From positions 1-19,760 of the forward strand of contig JAICWX010000157.1 of NCBI GenBank assembly GCA_025934635.1: a DNA stretch of 19,760 nt. The letters are read 5' to 3'. The stretch comes from Streptosporangiaceae bacterium (GTDB lineage Bacteria > Actinomycetota > Actinomycetes > Streptosporangiales > Streptosporangiaceae). The notes under the pieces are model-generated. The model did not search any database. It worked only from the letters and a program-made list of their open reading frames with translations, and was not told where the DNA came from. Position numbers and translations under genes: made by a program. Positions 6,159-12,993 of this stretch are shown one piece after another; position 1 is the stretch's first letter, and each line of letters starts with the position of its first letter.

Positions 6159-6600
6159 CGGGGTGGTGGTGGTCGTGCCGCCGGTGATACCGGTGGACGG
6201 CCTGGCCGACCCGCTCCCGGAGCGGCTCTGCGGCCTGATCCGGGTGCACAACCGGTTGTCCAGCCAGGACGCGCGCATTCAGTTGCGGGCCGCCGCCCAT
6301 GTCGGCAAGGTCTACCACGACGGGCACGGCTTCGCCGGCGACGCCGCCAGCCACCTGTTCCGCCTGCTGGAGGCGCCCGGGCTCAAGCAGCGGCTCGCCA
6401 CCTCGGACAGCGACCTGGCCTTCATCGCCTCGGATTACTTCTACGACACGGTCATCCGTCGTCACCCCACGCTGGTCGACCCGGCCGCCTTCCAGCGGGT
6501 CGCCGTGGACCTCAGGCACGCCACGGCCACCGGCTGGATCCAGCTGCTGGGGACCGCGCCCCGCTCGGCCCGCATCCTGCCGCTGGACCGGTCCGCCTGA
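5932..6600 (+). CDS. Class III nucleotide-cyclase-like domain protein
   Basis: Single-domain cytoplasmic protein (222 residues) resembling the cyclase homology domain of class III adenylate/guanylate cyclases. It belongs to a diverged actinobacterial version often encoded next to effector or signalling genes. The start of the domain reads FAVDVAAFTD (Asp30) and the hairpin reads NEDRGDGVVVVVPP (Asp76), so both metal-binding aspartates are kept. The segment GDAASHLFRLLEAP (136-149) keeps Arg144, but the transition-state Asn of the family GDAVNLAFRLL appears as Ser140. IASDYFYDTVIRRHP (165-179) is a further family-typical block. The ATG at 5932 has AAGGAG seven bases upstream. It forms a pair with the pseudo-IMPase gene under the same putative repressor. 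It may be a weak cyclase, a nucleotide sensor or an inactive scaffold. Confidence 0.78.
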   Translation: MKSTCTARPAVPPHRSPGPGGQICGLFAVDVAAFTDPRRDEHVQLYVREMLYRILERAFDGAGIPWRSCRNEDRGDGVVVVVPPVIPVDGLADPLPERLCGLIRVHNRLSSQDARIQLRAAAHVGKVYHDGHGFAGDAASHLFRLLEAPGLKQRLATSDSDLAFIASDYFYDTVIRRHPTLVDPAAFQRVAVDLRHATATGWIQLLGTAPRSARILPLDRSA

Positions 6601-6615
6601 GGCTTCCGGTCCGTT

Positions 6616-6648
6616 CGGTAGATATTTCGGTTGCCGGTAGATCGGTAG
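6616..6648 (+). repeat. CGGTAGAT short direct repeats
   Basis: CGGTAGAT occurs at 6616-6623 and 6635-6642, and CGGTAG again at 6643-6648. They sit exactly where the PadR remnant loses its 5' end and could mark the deletion point or be an old operator. Confidence 0.4.
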
Positions 6649-6911
6649 CCGACGGGGCCAAGCACGGCTACGCCCTGACCAAGGACATCGAGTCGTCCGC
6701 CGGTGTCCGGCAGGCGCCCGGCACGCTCTACGAGGCGCTCGCCCGGCTGCAGTCCCAGGGACTGATCGAGCCGGTCGAAAGCCACGACCGCCGCCGCCCC
6801 TACCAGCTCACCGCGGTGGGCGCGGCGACGCTGCGAGCCCAGCTCGACGCCCAGCGCCGGGTCGCCGACGTCGGCCTGCGCCGCCTGGCCCAGCGCTGGG
6901 GGACCGCATGA
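6642..6911 (+). pseudogene. 5'-truncated PadR-family regulator
   Basis: The frame reads ADGAKHGYALTKDIESSAGV, then QAPGTLYEALARLQSQGLIEP, then RRRPYQLTAVGAATLRAQLDA, and ends RRLAQRWGTA before TGA at 6909-6911. This is the winged-helix core and C-terminal helix of a PadR transcriptional repressor. The first 15-20 residues (first helix) and any ATG or GTG start are missing, and what precedes it is non-coding, so the gene is a remnant. Its stop overlaps the next ATG as ATGA, the classic PadR plus membrane-partner arrangement, showing that the pair was once intact. Confidence 0.75.
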
Positions 6912-7420
6912 AAGCGCCCGGGGCGCGCGCCGCGCGGCTGCTGCGCTGGTACCCGAAGGCCTGGCGGTCCCGCTACGGCGCGGAGTTCGCCGAGCTGCTG
7001 GTGGCCGACATCGAGGAGCGGCCGCGGTCCCGGTCGCGCACCACGGACGTGATCCGCGGCGGGATCGTGGCCCGCCTCGGCGACGCCGGCCTGGGCGGCG
7101 GCGCCCCCGAATCGGGAAACCACCGGACCAGCGCCAGCCTGGCCTCGCTGGGCTGCTGCGCGGCCGTTTTCGCCGGCGTCGGCGGCGCCTGCTCGGTCCC
7201 CGCCCCGCCCGTACCGCGCGGGCCCCTCGGCCCTCGCTTGCCTTCCTGGCCGCTCACCTGGCCCCGGGCTAAGGCGAAGGCCCATGCGGCCCCGGCGTCG
7301 GTCCGGCGAACAGCGCGGGCAGCCCGGCCGCGTCGGGGTCGCCGGACAGCACCACCGCCTCGTCGCCCGCGCGCAGCCGGGTATCCGGCCGGATGGAGAC
7401 CAGGCGGCCGTCGCGGATGA
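6908..7420 (+). pseudogene. 3'-truncated PadR-associated membrane protein remnant
   Basis: The N-terminus RAARLLRWYPKAWRSRYGAEFAELL is the hallmark of the permease-like proteins encoded after PadR regulators in actinomycetes. Such proteins normally continue with several membrane helices. Here only one partial hydrophobic stretch follows (SLGCCAAVFAGVGGA, residues 80-94). After about 7200 the frame becomes Pro/Arg filler and then runs antisense into the antiporter gene, overlapping it by about 150 bases. The original 3' end has been lost. An automatic caller would give 170 residues ending at 7420, but only the first 95 or so look genuine. Confidence 0.6.
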
Positions 7421-8753
7421 TGAAGCTGACCCAGGTGTCCCCGGTGACCGGCAGGTCGCCGACCGGCGTGGTGTCGGCGACGGCACCCGGCGCGACCACG
7501 AACCGGTGCAGTCCCTCGGGCTCGTGCTGGAACCGGATCCCCAGGCTCCACGGTTCGGGCTCGATCGTCCGCAGCGGTACCCGCAGCCGCCGCAGCAGCC
7601 ACGGCACGGTGCCGCCCTGCACGATCACGGAGAACGCCACCACCACGAAGATGACCTGGTAGAGGCGCTCCGCGCCGGGCGCCCCCGCTTCCAGGACGAA
7701 CGCGCCGAGCAGGATCGGCACGGCCCCCTTGAGGCCGGCCCACAGCACGAAGATCCGCTCGCCGCGGCGCAGCCGGACCGGCCACAGCAGCACGCCGACC
7801 AGCAGCGGCCGGATGACCACGGCCAGCAGCACCGCCAGCACCAGGCCGTCCAGCCAGATCCAGTCGCGGGTCAGCGTGTGCAGCTGGACGGTCATGCCCA
7901 GGACGGTGAACGCGACGATCTCGGCCAGGCTGGCCAGCGAGGAGTGGAAGCGGGCGATCTCCCGCTGGTACGGCGCCCGCGCGTCGCCGATGAGGATCCC
8001 GGCCACGAACACGGCCAGGAACCCGGACCCGTGCACCGCGGTGGCCAGGCCGTAGATCGCCAGCGCGCTGGCCAGCACCCGCAGCGGGTACAGTCCTTCG
8101 CTCGGCAGCGGCACCCGGCGCATGAAGGCCAGCAGCACCCAGCCGCCCACGGCGCCGACGACGGTGCCGATGGCAAGCTGGGCGAGAAGTTCGGCCGCCA
8201 CGTGCCCGGCCGCGCCCAGGCCGGTCTGCGTGGTGGTCAGCAGGGCGGCCAGCACCGCGATGCCGACCGGGTCGTTGGAGCCGGATTCGCCCTCGAGCAG
8301 CGACCCGCCGCGCCCGGCCACCTCCCGGCGGCCGAGGACGGAGAACAGCACCGCCGGGTCGGTCGGGGCCAGCGCGGCGCCGAGCAGCACGGCGGTCCGC
8401 CAGTCGAGCGCCAGCACCAGGTGCGCCGCCACCGCCGCCCCGGCCGCGGTGATGAGCGTGCCCGGCACGCCGATCCACAGCGTCGGCCCGGCCACCGCCC
8501 GCAGCCGCCGCCAGCCCACCCGCAGGCCGCCGTCGAACAAGATCACGGCGAGGGCGACCGAGACGATGTCCTCCACCGCGGCGAACGACAGGCCGCCGAG
8601 CCGGGGCCACAGGCTGGCCGCCGCCGCGGCCGCGAACAGGAAGAAAGCCGGCGCCGGGATGCGCAGCCGCTCGCTGAGCCGGCTCGAGAGGACCGCCGCG
8701 ACCACGGCCAGCGCGGTGACCAGCACGGGCAGGCCGAAGGTCGCTGCGTTCAC
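7269..8753 (-). CDS. NhaP2-like cation/proton antiporter (CPA1) with C-terminal RCK domain
   Basis: Inner-membrane secondary transporter exchanging K+ or Na+ for protons (494 residues). About 12-13 membrane segments fill residues 5-390. The transport core is visible as ALAPTDPAVLFSVL (Asp132) and LLEGESGSNDPVGIAVL (Asn160-Asp161), the hallmark pair of the CPA1 family. After the membrane part, a TrkA-C-like (RCK-C) domain at about 410-482 reads TPVGDLPVTGDTWVSFIIRDG and ends LRAGDEAVVLSGD, as in NhaP2/CvrA K+/H+ antiporters. The GTG at 8753 (VNAATFGLPVLVTAL) is preferred over ATG codons at 8864 and 8828 because the first membrane segment starts right after it and a GGAAGG/GGCAGG stretch precedes it. 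It is divergent from the SMR exporter gene. Confidence 0.92.
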   Translation of the reverse strand: MNAATFGLPVLVTALAVVAAVLSSRLSERLRIPAPAFFLFAAAAAASLWPRLGGLSFAAVEDIVSVALAVILFDGGLRVGWRRLRAVAGPTLWIGVPGTLITAAGAAVAAHLVLALDWRTAVLLGAALAPTDPAVLFSVLGRREVAGRGGSLLEGESGSNDPVGIAVLAALLTTTQTGLGAAGHVAAELLAQLAIGTVVGAVGGWVLLAFMRRVPLPSEGLYPLRVLASALAIYGLATAVHGSGFLAVFVAGILIGDARAPYQREIARFHSSLASLAEIVAFTVLGMTVQLHTLTRDWIWLDGLVLAVLLAVVIRPLLVGVLLWPVRLRRGERIFVLWAGLKGAVPILLGAFVLEAGAPGAERLYQVIFVVVAFSVIVQGGTVPWLLRRLRVPLRTIEPEPWSLGIRFQHEPEGLHRFVVAPGAVADTTPVGDLPVTGDTWVSFIIRDGRLVSIRPDTRLRAGDEAVVLSGDPDAAGLPALFAGPTPGPHGPSP

Positions 8754-8907
8754 CCGATCGGCCTGCCTTCCCTGGTCGCGTTCGCCCCAGTCAACCGGGC
8801 GGGCGTGCAGGCAAGCCGGCGACGGCATGGTGACGCGGTGGAGACCCGCTCGCGCGTCCTCCATCCGGGCTCCATCGCCGGTCCACTCCGATTCCTCGGC
8901 TGCGTCC

Positions 8908-8914
8908 TATAAAT
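8908..8914 (+). promoter_or_regulatory. TATAAAT -10 box for the SMR gene
   Basis: TATAAAT stands out in GC-rich DNA 27 bases before the ATG at 8942, leaving a leader of about 20 bases that holds the GAGAGGTGA ribosome site. The leader is too short for a guanidine riboswitch. No clear -35 was identified. Confidence 0.45.
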
Positions 8915-8941
8915 CTGGTAAAGCTACTGAGAGGTGACACG

Positions 8942-9265
8942 ATGGCGTGGGTGATCATCCTCGCCGCCGGCCTGTTCGAGACGGGTTTCGCGGTGGCGCT
9001 GAAGATGAGCCACGGGATGACCCGGATCTGGCCGACCGCGATCTTCGCGGCGTGCGCGCTGGCCAGCTTCGCGCTGCTGACCATGGCGCTGAAAAGGCTC
9101 GAGGTGGGAGCCGCGTACGCGGTGTGGACCGGCATCGGCGCCGCGGGCACCGCGGTCGTCGGGATGGCCTTCCTCGGCGACACGGTATCCACCACCAAGC
9201 TCGTCTCCATCGGCCTGATCCTGGCCGGCGTCATCGGCCTCAACCTCTCCGGCGTAACCCCCTGA
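8942..9265 (+). CDS. SMR-family exporter, SugE/Gdx-like
   Basis: Four-helix small multidrug resistance transporter (107 residues) that works as an antiparallel dimer and exchanges cationic substrate for protons. The essential Glu13 is in AAGLFETGFAVALK, followed by MSHGMTRIWPT, which is typical of the SugE/Gdx branch (guanidinium and small quaternary ammonium compounds) rather than EmrE. AAYAVWTGIGAAGTA forms the third helix and the C-terminal helix ends GLILAGVIGLNLSG. The ATG at 8942 has GAGAGGTGA just upstream. It lies divergent to the antiporter gene. The substrate is inferred from the subfamily only; other SugE proteins may work as heterodimers, but no second SMR gene is adjacent. Confidence 0.92.
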   Translation: MAWVIILAAGLFETGFAVALKMSHGMTRIWPTAIFAACALASFALLTMALKRLEVGAAYAVWTGIGAAGTAVVGMAFLGDTVSTTKLVSIGLILAGVIGLNLSGVTP

Positions 9266-9295
9266 CCCCTGCCCCCCGGGCGTAACCCCTGACCC
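9251..9295 (+). repeat. Short duplication of the SMR gene end
   Basis: GGCGTAACCCCCTGACCC (9251-9268), which includes the stop codon, is repeated as GGCGTAACCCCTGACCC at 9279-9295 with one C fewer. It is probably a small slippage duplication. Confidence 0.6.
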
Positions 9296-9326
9296 TCGTG
9301 GGCCCCCTGCCCCCGGGCTGGGCCAC

Positions 9327-10415
9327 TTAGGTCGCGAGCGCGGCCACGATGTCCGCGATCTGGTCCGGGCCCAGCTCGCAGGTCGCGTCCCCGACGGCCA
9401 GCTCCAGCCGCATCACGTCCGGGTCGGCCGTGGCCGTCGCGCCTGGCCAGGTCCAGATCCCCTGCTCCCGGGCCAGCCTGGTGGCCGCCGCGACGAACGC
9501 CCCGGGCGTGGTCCGCAGCAGCAGGTGCATCATCGGGGTCTGCGGCGGGTCCGGAACCACCCGCACCCGGGGCACCGCGGCCAGCGCGGCCGCGATCGCC
9601 CGGGCGTGCCGCAGGTACACGGGCATCAGCGGCAGCCGCCGCCGCAGGCTGCTCAGCGCCGAGGCCGCGCCGGGCCACAGCCCGAACAGGGTCCCGCCCA
9701 TCCGCTGCCGCCACTCCCGCACCTCGGCGATCACGTCCTCGGGGCCGGCCAGGCAGCAGCCCGGCAGCGCGCCGAGGCCCTTGTAGAACGACACGTACAC
9801 GGTGTCGAACAGTGCCGCGATCTCGGCGGGCAGCCGCTCGTAGCCGGCCGCGGACTCCCAGAGCCGCGCCCCGTCCAGGTGCGCGGCCGCGGCCCGGTCC
9901 CGGGCCCAGCCGGCCTGGGCCGCCAGCTCCTCCCAGGCTGGCTGCTGGCCGCCCAGGTCGCGTTGCGGCAGCTCGATGACCAGCGCCGCCGGCGCCTCAC
10001 CGATGACCGCGAGGTCCGCCCGGGTCAGCAGCCGCCCGGCGTCCCCGGCTGGCCGGCCGGTCAGGCCGTGCAGCCGCTGCAGCGCCTGCCCCTCGTGCCG
10101 CTCCAGGTGGCACAGGGGGTGGTACACCACCGTCCGGCGCTGCCGCCGGTCCGCGTGCACCCGCAGGACCGACTGCTGGGCCATGATCCCGCTGGGCAGG
10201 TACAGGGCGGCGGGCTTGCCGAGCAAGCCGGCGATCTCGGTCTCCAGCACGGCCACCACGCCGCCCTCGCCGTACCGGTCGGGCACCGTATCCGCCGGGA
10301 TATCCGCCAGCAGCCGGGCCGGCACCACGGCCCCGTGCCGGGTCACGAACCGCGTACATGCCTCACGCAGCTCCGCGGGCACCTCGGCCCCGACCGGCGC
10401 AGCGACAAAGTTCAT
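9327..10415 (-). CDS. Threonine-aldolase-family PLP enzyme (beta-eliminating lyase)
   Basis: Fold-type I pyridoxal-phosphate enzyme (362 residues) of the L-threonine aldolase/beta-eliminating lyase family, which usually cleaves threonine or allo-threonine to glycine and acetaldehyde. GEGGVVAVLETEIAGLLGKP (50-68) and PSGIMAQQSVLRVH (74-87) are the N-terminal cofactor-binding region. AHLDGARLWESA (178-189) carries Asp181 for the cofactor ring nitrogen, and VSFYKGLGALPG (208-219) carries the Schiff-base Lys212. The C-terminus ends with a small domain. The sequence is more diverged than LtaE, so the substrate may differ. The ATG at 10415 has no usable ribosome site, but a TGATAAT hexamer ends five bases upstream, suggesting a leaderless mRNA. 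It is convergent with the SMR gene. Confidence 0.88.
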   Translation of the reverse strand: MNFVAAPVGAEVPAELREACTRFVTRHGAVVPARLLADIPADTVPDRYGEGGVVAVLETEIAGLLGKPAALYLPSGIMAQQSVLRVHADRRQRRTVVYHPLCHLERHEGQALQRLHGLTGRPAGDAGRLLTRADLAVIGEAPAALVIELPQRDLGGQQPAWEELAAQAGWARDRAAAAHLDGARLWESAAGYERLPAEIAALFDTVYVSFYKGLGALPGCCLAGPEDVIAEVREWRQRMGGTLFGLWPGAASALSSLRRRLPLMPVYLRHARAIAAALAAVPRVRVVPDPPQTPMMHLLLRTTPGAFVAAATRLAREQGIWTWPGATATADPDVMRLELAVGDATCELGPDQIADIVAALAT

Positions 10416-10420
10416 CCCTC

Positions 10421-10426
10421 ATTATC
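10421..10426 (-). promoter_or_regulatory. -10 box for leaderless aldolase transcript
   Basis: On the minus strand, GATAAT ends five bases before the ATG at 10415. In actinobacteria this spacing puts the transcription start on the A of the ATG. A good -35 hexamer is not evident. Confidence 0.5.
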
Positions 10427-10490
10427 AGCTCCGCCCCGAACCGCCCATCAGCCCCGGCCCGAAACAGAAAAACCCCGGCCACAGCGCCCC

Positions 10491-10570
10491 GCCGACCCCA
10501 CCCGTCACGTCCCCGTGCTGCCGACCCCCACCCGCCACGTCCCCGCCCCGCCGACCCCCACCCGCCACGG
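10491..10570. repeat. 29-30 bp intergenic tandem repeat
   Basis: Two near-identical units (10491-10519 and 10520-10549), each starting GCCGACCCC and containing CACGTCCCCG, followed by a 21-base partial third unit (10550-10570). The unit is not palindromic and has no spacers, so it is not a CRISPR array. The rest of the 10416-10664 gap contains nothing recognisable. Confidence 0.75.
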
Positions 10571-10664
10571 TAATCACATCTGTCCCGCCAACCTCACCCG
10601 CCCATTGCGAACCACTGAATTTTGGAGACGGCTGAAGGGCTTACGGGGCGCGTCTAAGACGTAC

Positions 10665-11555
10665 CTAGTGGAGTCCGGAAGCTTCGCAGTTGCGGGGAGT
10701 CTCAGCCCTGACGGGTTCGCCGCGTTGGTCCGCCTTGTCGCGATCCTTCGCCCCGGCGCGCTCAGCGCGCTGCTTCGCGCCGGCCGGTTCGTCGCGCTGC
10801 GCCAGGCCGGCAGATTGTCCCGGGTCGGCAGATTGTCCCGGGTCGGCAGCCTGTTCCAGGGAGGCAGGCTGTTCCAGGGAGGCAGGCTGTTCTGGGGAAG
10901 CGAGCTGTCCCTGGTCGGCAGGCTGTTCCTGGTCGGCAGGCTGTTCCGGAGCGGTGCCCCGGCGGCGGGCGCGACCGGCCCGGATCCGGCGGACGGCCTC
11001 GATGACGGCGCTAACGGCGAGGGTGAGCCCCAGGGCCAGCAGCAGCCCGGCCCAGGGCTTGCTCTCGAATGCCTTGCCGCCGAGGCGGCCGATGAAGAAC
11101 GAGTAGGACGCCCAGATCGCACCGGAGATCGCGGTCGCGATGACAAAGCGGCGGCGCTGATACCTCACGATGCCGCAGCACAGCATGACCGCGGTCCGGC
11201 CGCCCGGGATGAACCGGCAGACGATGATGAGGGGCATCCCGTACCGCTCGAGCGACTGCTCGGCCCAGTCGCGCCGCTTGGCACCCTTCTCGCTGGCGAA
11301 GAAGCGGCGCTCGATCCACGGCCCGAACCGGCGGCCGAGCAGGTAGCACAGGTTGTCGCCGAGGAACGCGCCGGCCGCGGAGCAGGCCACCAGCAGCGCG
11401 ATACGCGGATCGGCACTGCCCGCGGTGGCCACGCCGAGCGTGATCACCGCGGTCTCGCTGGGCACCACCGGCAGGATCGCGTCGAGGGCCGGCGCGAGGA
11501 CCGCGATCAGGTACGAGACCACGGAGTCGACCCGCAGCACGTCCAGCGCGATCAC
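10665..11555 (-). CDS. DedA-family membrane protein (VTT domain)
   Basis: Integral membrane protein (296 residues) of the DedA/SNARE-associated group, whose members act in undecaprenyl-phosphate or phospholipid translocation and in membrane stress. Family blocks: LPVVPSETAVITLGV (28-42), AAGAFLGDNLCYLLGRRFG (60-78), and CRFIPGGRTAVMLCCGIVRY (113-132) with the conserved arginines. Membrane helices continue to about residue 188. Residues 201-265 are a hydrophilic tail of six-residue units rich in Glu, Gln, Pro and Ala, encoded by 18-base repeats, and are absent from ordinary DedA proteins. The start is GTG at 11555, overlapping the TerC stop as GTGA, so translation is coupled. It is the last gene of a four-gene operon. 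The transported lipid cannot be read from the sequence. Confidence 0.9.
   Translation of the reverse strand: MIALDVLRVDSVVSYLIAVLAPALDAILPVVPSETAVITLGVATAGSADPRIALLVACSAAGAFLGDNLCYLLGRRFGPWIERRFFASEKGAKRRDWAEQSLERYGMPLIIVCRFIPGGRTAVMLCCGIVRYQRRRFVIATAISGAIWASYSFFIGRLGGKAFESKPWAGLLLALGLTLAVSAVIEAVRRIRAGRARRRGTAPEQPADQEQPADQGQLASPEQPASLEQPASLEQAADPGQSADPGQSAGLAQRDEPAGAKQRAERAGAKDRDKADQRGEPVRAETPRNCEASGLH
10809..10952. repeat. 18-bp minisatellite (8 copies) in the DedA tail
   Basis: Eight consecutive 18-base units, consensus near GGCAGGCTGTTCCAGGGA, each encoding six residues on the minus strand (for example SLEQPA or DPGQSA). Copies 1 and 2 are identical, and copies 3 to 5 differ by one to three bases. 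The length is always a multiple of three. Confidence 0.88.
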
Positions 11556-12619
11556 GTACGCACCGGTCCCCGCGCCACCCGATCAGCCGGAGCCTCGTCA
11601 CCCGCCGGAGCCTCGTCCTCCAAGGCCGTGTCATCCAAGGCCGTGTCATCCAAGGCCGTGTCATCCAAGGCCGTGTCATCCACCAGAGCCCCCTTACCCG
11701 CGGCCAGCTGGCGCCGGCGGATCCGGTCCCGCCACAGGCTGGCCCCCACGGCGCCGCCCGCGACGACCGCGATCACGACCAGGCTTACCCAGGTAGGCAT
11801 GTGCACCACGTCATATAGCAGCATCTTCACCCCGATGAACACCAGCAGGAGCGCTATACCCGGCTTCAGGTAGACGAACCGGTCGGCCGAGCCGGCCAGC
11901 AGGAAGTACATCGCCCGCAGGCCGAGCACCGCGAAGGCGTTCGAGGTGAACACGATGAACAGGTCCCGGGTGACGCCGAACACCGCCGGGATGGAGTCGA
12001 GGGCGAACACCACGTCGGTGACCGCGATGGCCACCAGGGCCACCAGCAGGGGAGTGGCCGCCGCCCGGCCGGCCACCCGGGTGATCAGCCGGCTGCCGTC
12101 GTAGCGCTCGGAGACCGGCAGCACCCGGCGCAGGCCGCGGACGGCCAGGTTGTCCCCCGAGCCGCCCTCGCCGCCCCGGAACATGCGCGCCCCGGCCAGC
12201 AGCACTACCGCCCCGAACACGTAGAAGATCCAGCTCACGCTCTCGATGAGCGCGCCGCCGGCGGCGATGAAGACGCCGCGCAGGACGAGCGCCCCGACCA
12301 CGCCGAGGAACAGGATCCGCCGCTGCAGTTCGGCCGGCACCTTCAGCGAGACGAACAGCAAGACGAAGACGAAGATGTTGTCCACGCTGAGGGCCCGTTC
12401 GAGCAGGTAGCCCGCTAGGTACTGGCTGCCGGCGGTCGGGCCGCGCCACAGCCACAGGACCCCGCCGAACGCGAGGGCGGCGCCGAGCCACAGCGCGCTC
12501 TCGATCCCCGCCGCGCGTAGTCCGCTGTCGGTTCCCCTGGTGAGGATGAGGTCGACCGCGATGAGCACGGCGAGCACGCCGAACGTGGCGACCCAGGCCC
12601 ACACCGGTACTGCCGTCAT
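11552..12619 (-). CDS. TerC-family integral membrane protein
   Basis: Polytopic membrane protein (355 residues) of the TerC family, linked to metal-ion (manganese) export and tellurite resistance. Family signatures: LLERALSVDNIFVFVLLF (about 75-92) with the acidic SVDN motif, and VTDVVFALDSIPAVFGVT (about 198-215) with two membrane aspartates, giving the repeated metal-binding core. The ATG at 12619 (MTAVPVWAWV) is chosen over 12652 because it overlaps the upstream zinc-finger gene stop as ATGA. A C-terminal tail from about residue 314 holds DTALD repeated four times and then DEAPAG/DEAPAD, which makes it strongly acidic. It overlaps the DedA gene by four bases. The metal is inferred from the family. 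Confidence 0.92.
   Translation of the reverse strand: MTAVPVWAWVATFGVLAVLIAVDLILTRGTDSGLRAAGIESALWLGAALAFGGVLWLWRGPTAGSQYLAGYLLERALSVDNIFVFVLLFVSLKVPAELQRRILFLGVVGALVLRGVFIAAGGALIESVSWIFYVFGAVVLLAGARMFRGGEGGSGDNLAVRGLRRVLPVSERYDGSRLITRVAGRAAATPLLVALVAIAVTDVVFALDSIPAVFGVTRDLFIVFTSNAFAVLGLRAMYFLLAGSADRFVYLKPGIALLLVFIGVKMLLYDVVHMPTWVSLVVIAVVAGGAVGASLWRDRIRRRQLAAGKGALVDDTALDDTALDDTALDDTALEDEAPAGDEAPADRVARGPVRT
11588..11678. repeat. 15-bp tandem repeat in the TerC tail
   Basis: Four perfect copies of a 15-base unit (TCCAAGGCCGTGTCA) at 11619-11678 encode DTALD on the minus strand. A second, 18-base imperfect duplication (CGGAGCCTCGTC) lies just before them at about 11588-11618 and encodes DEAPA. 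Confidence 0.9.
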
Positions 12620-12993
12620 CGGGCGGTACGTCCTGCCAGCGGGCGGATCCACGACGGTTCTCCGTCACAGCGGGCGCAGTACCGGATCTCGGGCGCGGTG
12701 GCGAGCAGGCCGTCCGGGATCTGCCCGCCGCACTGCTCGCACTGGCCGAACGCGCCCGCGGCCAGCCGGGAGAGCGCCTCCTCGACGTCGGCCAGCTTCC
12801 GGCGGGCCGTGACCGCGCGGCGCAGCAGCGCCTGCGCCTCCGGCTCAGCCGCCAGGGCGGAGCCAGAGGCGGCGATCGCGACGTGGTACGCCAGCGACAG
12901 CTCGGTGAGCTCACGCAGGCGGGCCTGCCAGCGCGCCTCGAGCAGCGCCCGCCAGTGCGGTCCGCGCGCTCCGGTGTCCTGTTCGCTGGTCAT
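12616..12993 (-). CDS. DksA/TraR-type zinc-finger protein
   Basis: Small (125 residues) DksA/TraR-like protein. A helical region (12-80) precedes a four-cysteine zinc finger, CEQCGG (Cys85, Cys88) and YCARC (Cys106, Cys109), with GQIPDGLLATAPE between them. Such proteins enter the secondary channel of RNA polymerase or act as small regulators; the coiled-coil here is shorter than in E. coli DksA and its Asp-rich tip is not evident. The ATG at 12993 is preferred to the one at 13026 because it overlaps the stop of the small membrane gene as ATGA and has GGAGG ten bases upstream. Its stop overlaps the TerC start in the same way. The co-encoding with TerC and DedA suggests a stress-response role. 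Confidence 0.85.
   Translation of the reverse strand: MTSEQDTGARGPHWRALLEARWQARLRELTELSLAYHVAIAASGSALAAEPEAQALLRRAVTARRKLADVEEALSRLAAGAFGQCEQCGGQIPDGLLATAPEIRYCARCDGEPSWIRPLAGRTAR

Noticed and set aside
4192..6600. Toxin-antitoxin module around the RHH gene
   Set aside because: RHH antitoxins normally overlap or directly precede a toxin on the same strand. Here the RHH gene is alone on its strand and divergent from the pair.
6973..8610. Minus-strand ORF of 545 codons overlapping the antiporter
   Set aside because: It is a shifted frame of the NhaP2-like gene, with arginine/alanine-rich low-complexity translation and no motif.
8754..8941. Guanidine riboswitch before the SugE/Gdx-like gene
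   Set aside because: The likely -10 box leaves a leader of only about 20 bases, and no guanidine-riboswitch core motifs were seen.
10491..10570. CRISPR array
   Set aside because: The units are direct tandem copies without spacers and are not palindromic; no cas gene is nearby.
10809..10952. CRISPR-like or iteron array
   Set aside because: These are contiguous 18-base units in frame within the DedA coding sequence, so it is a coding minisatellite.
9525..11873. Very long plus-strand ORF of 782 codons
   Set aside because: It is antisense to the aldolase, DedA and TerC genes and reads as Arg/Pro/Gly/His filler. GC-rich DNA gives such shadow frames.
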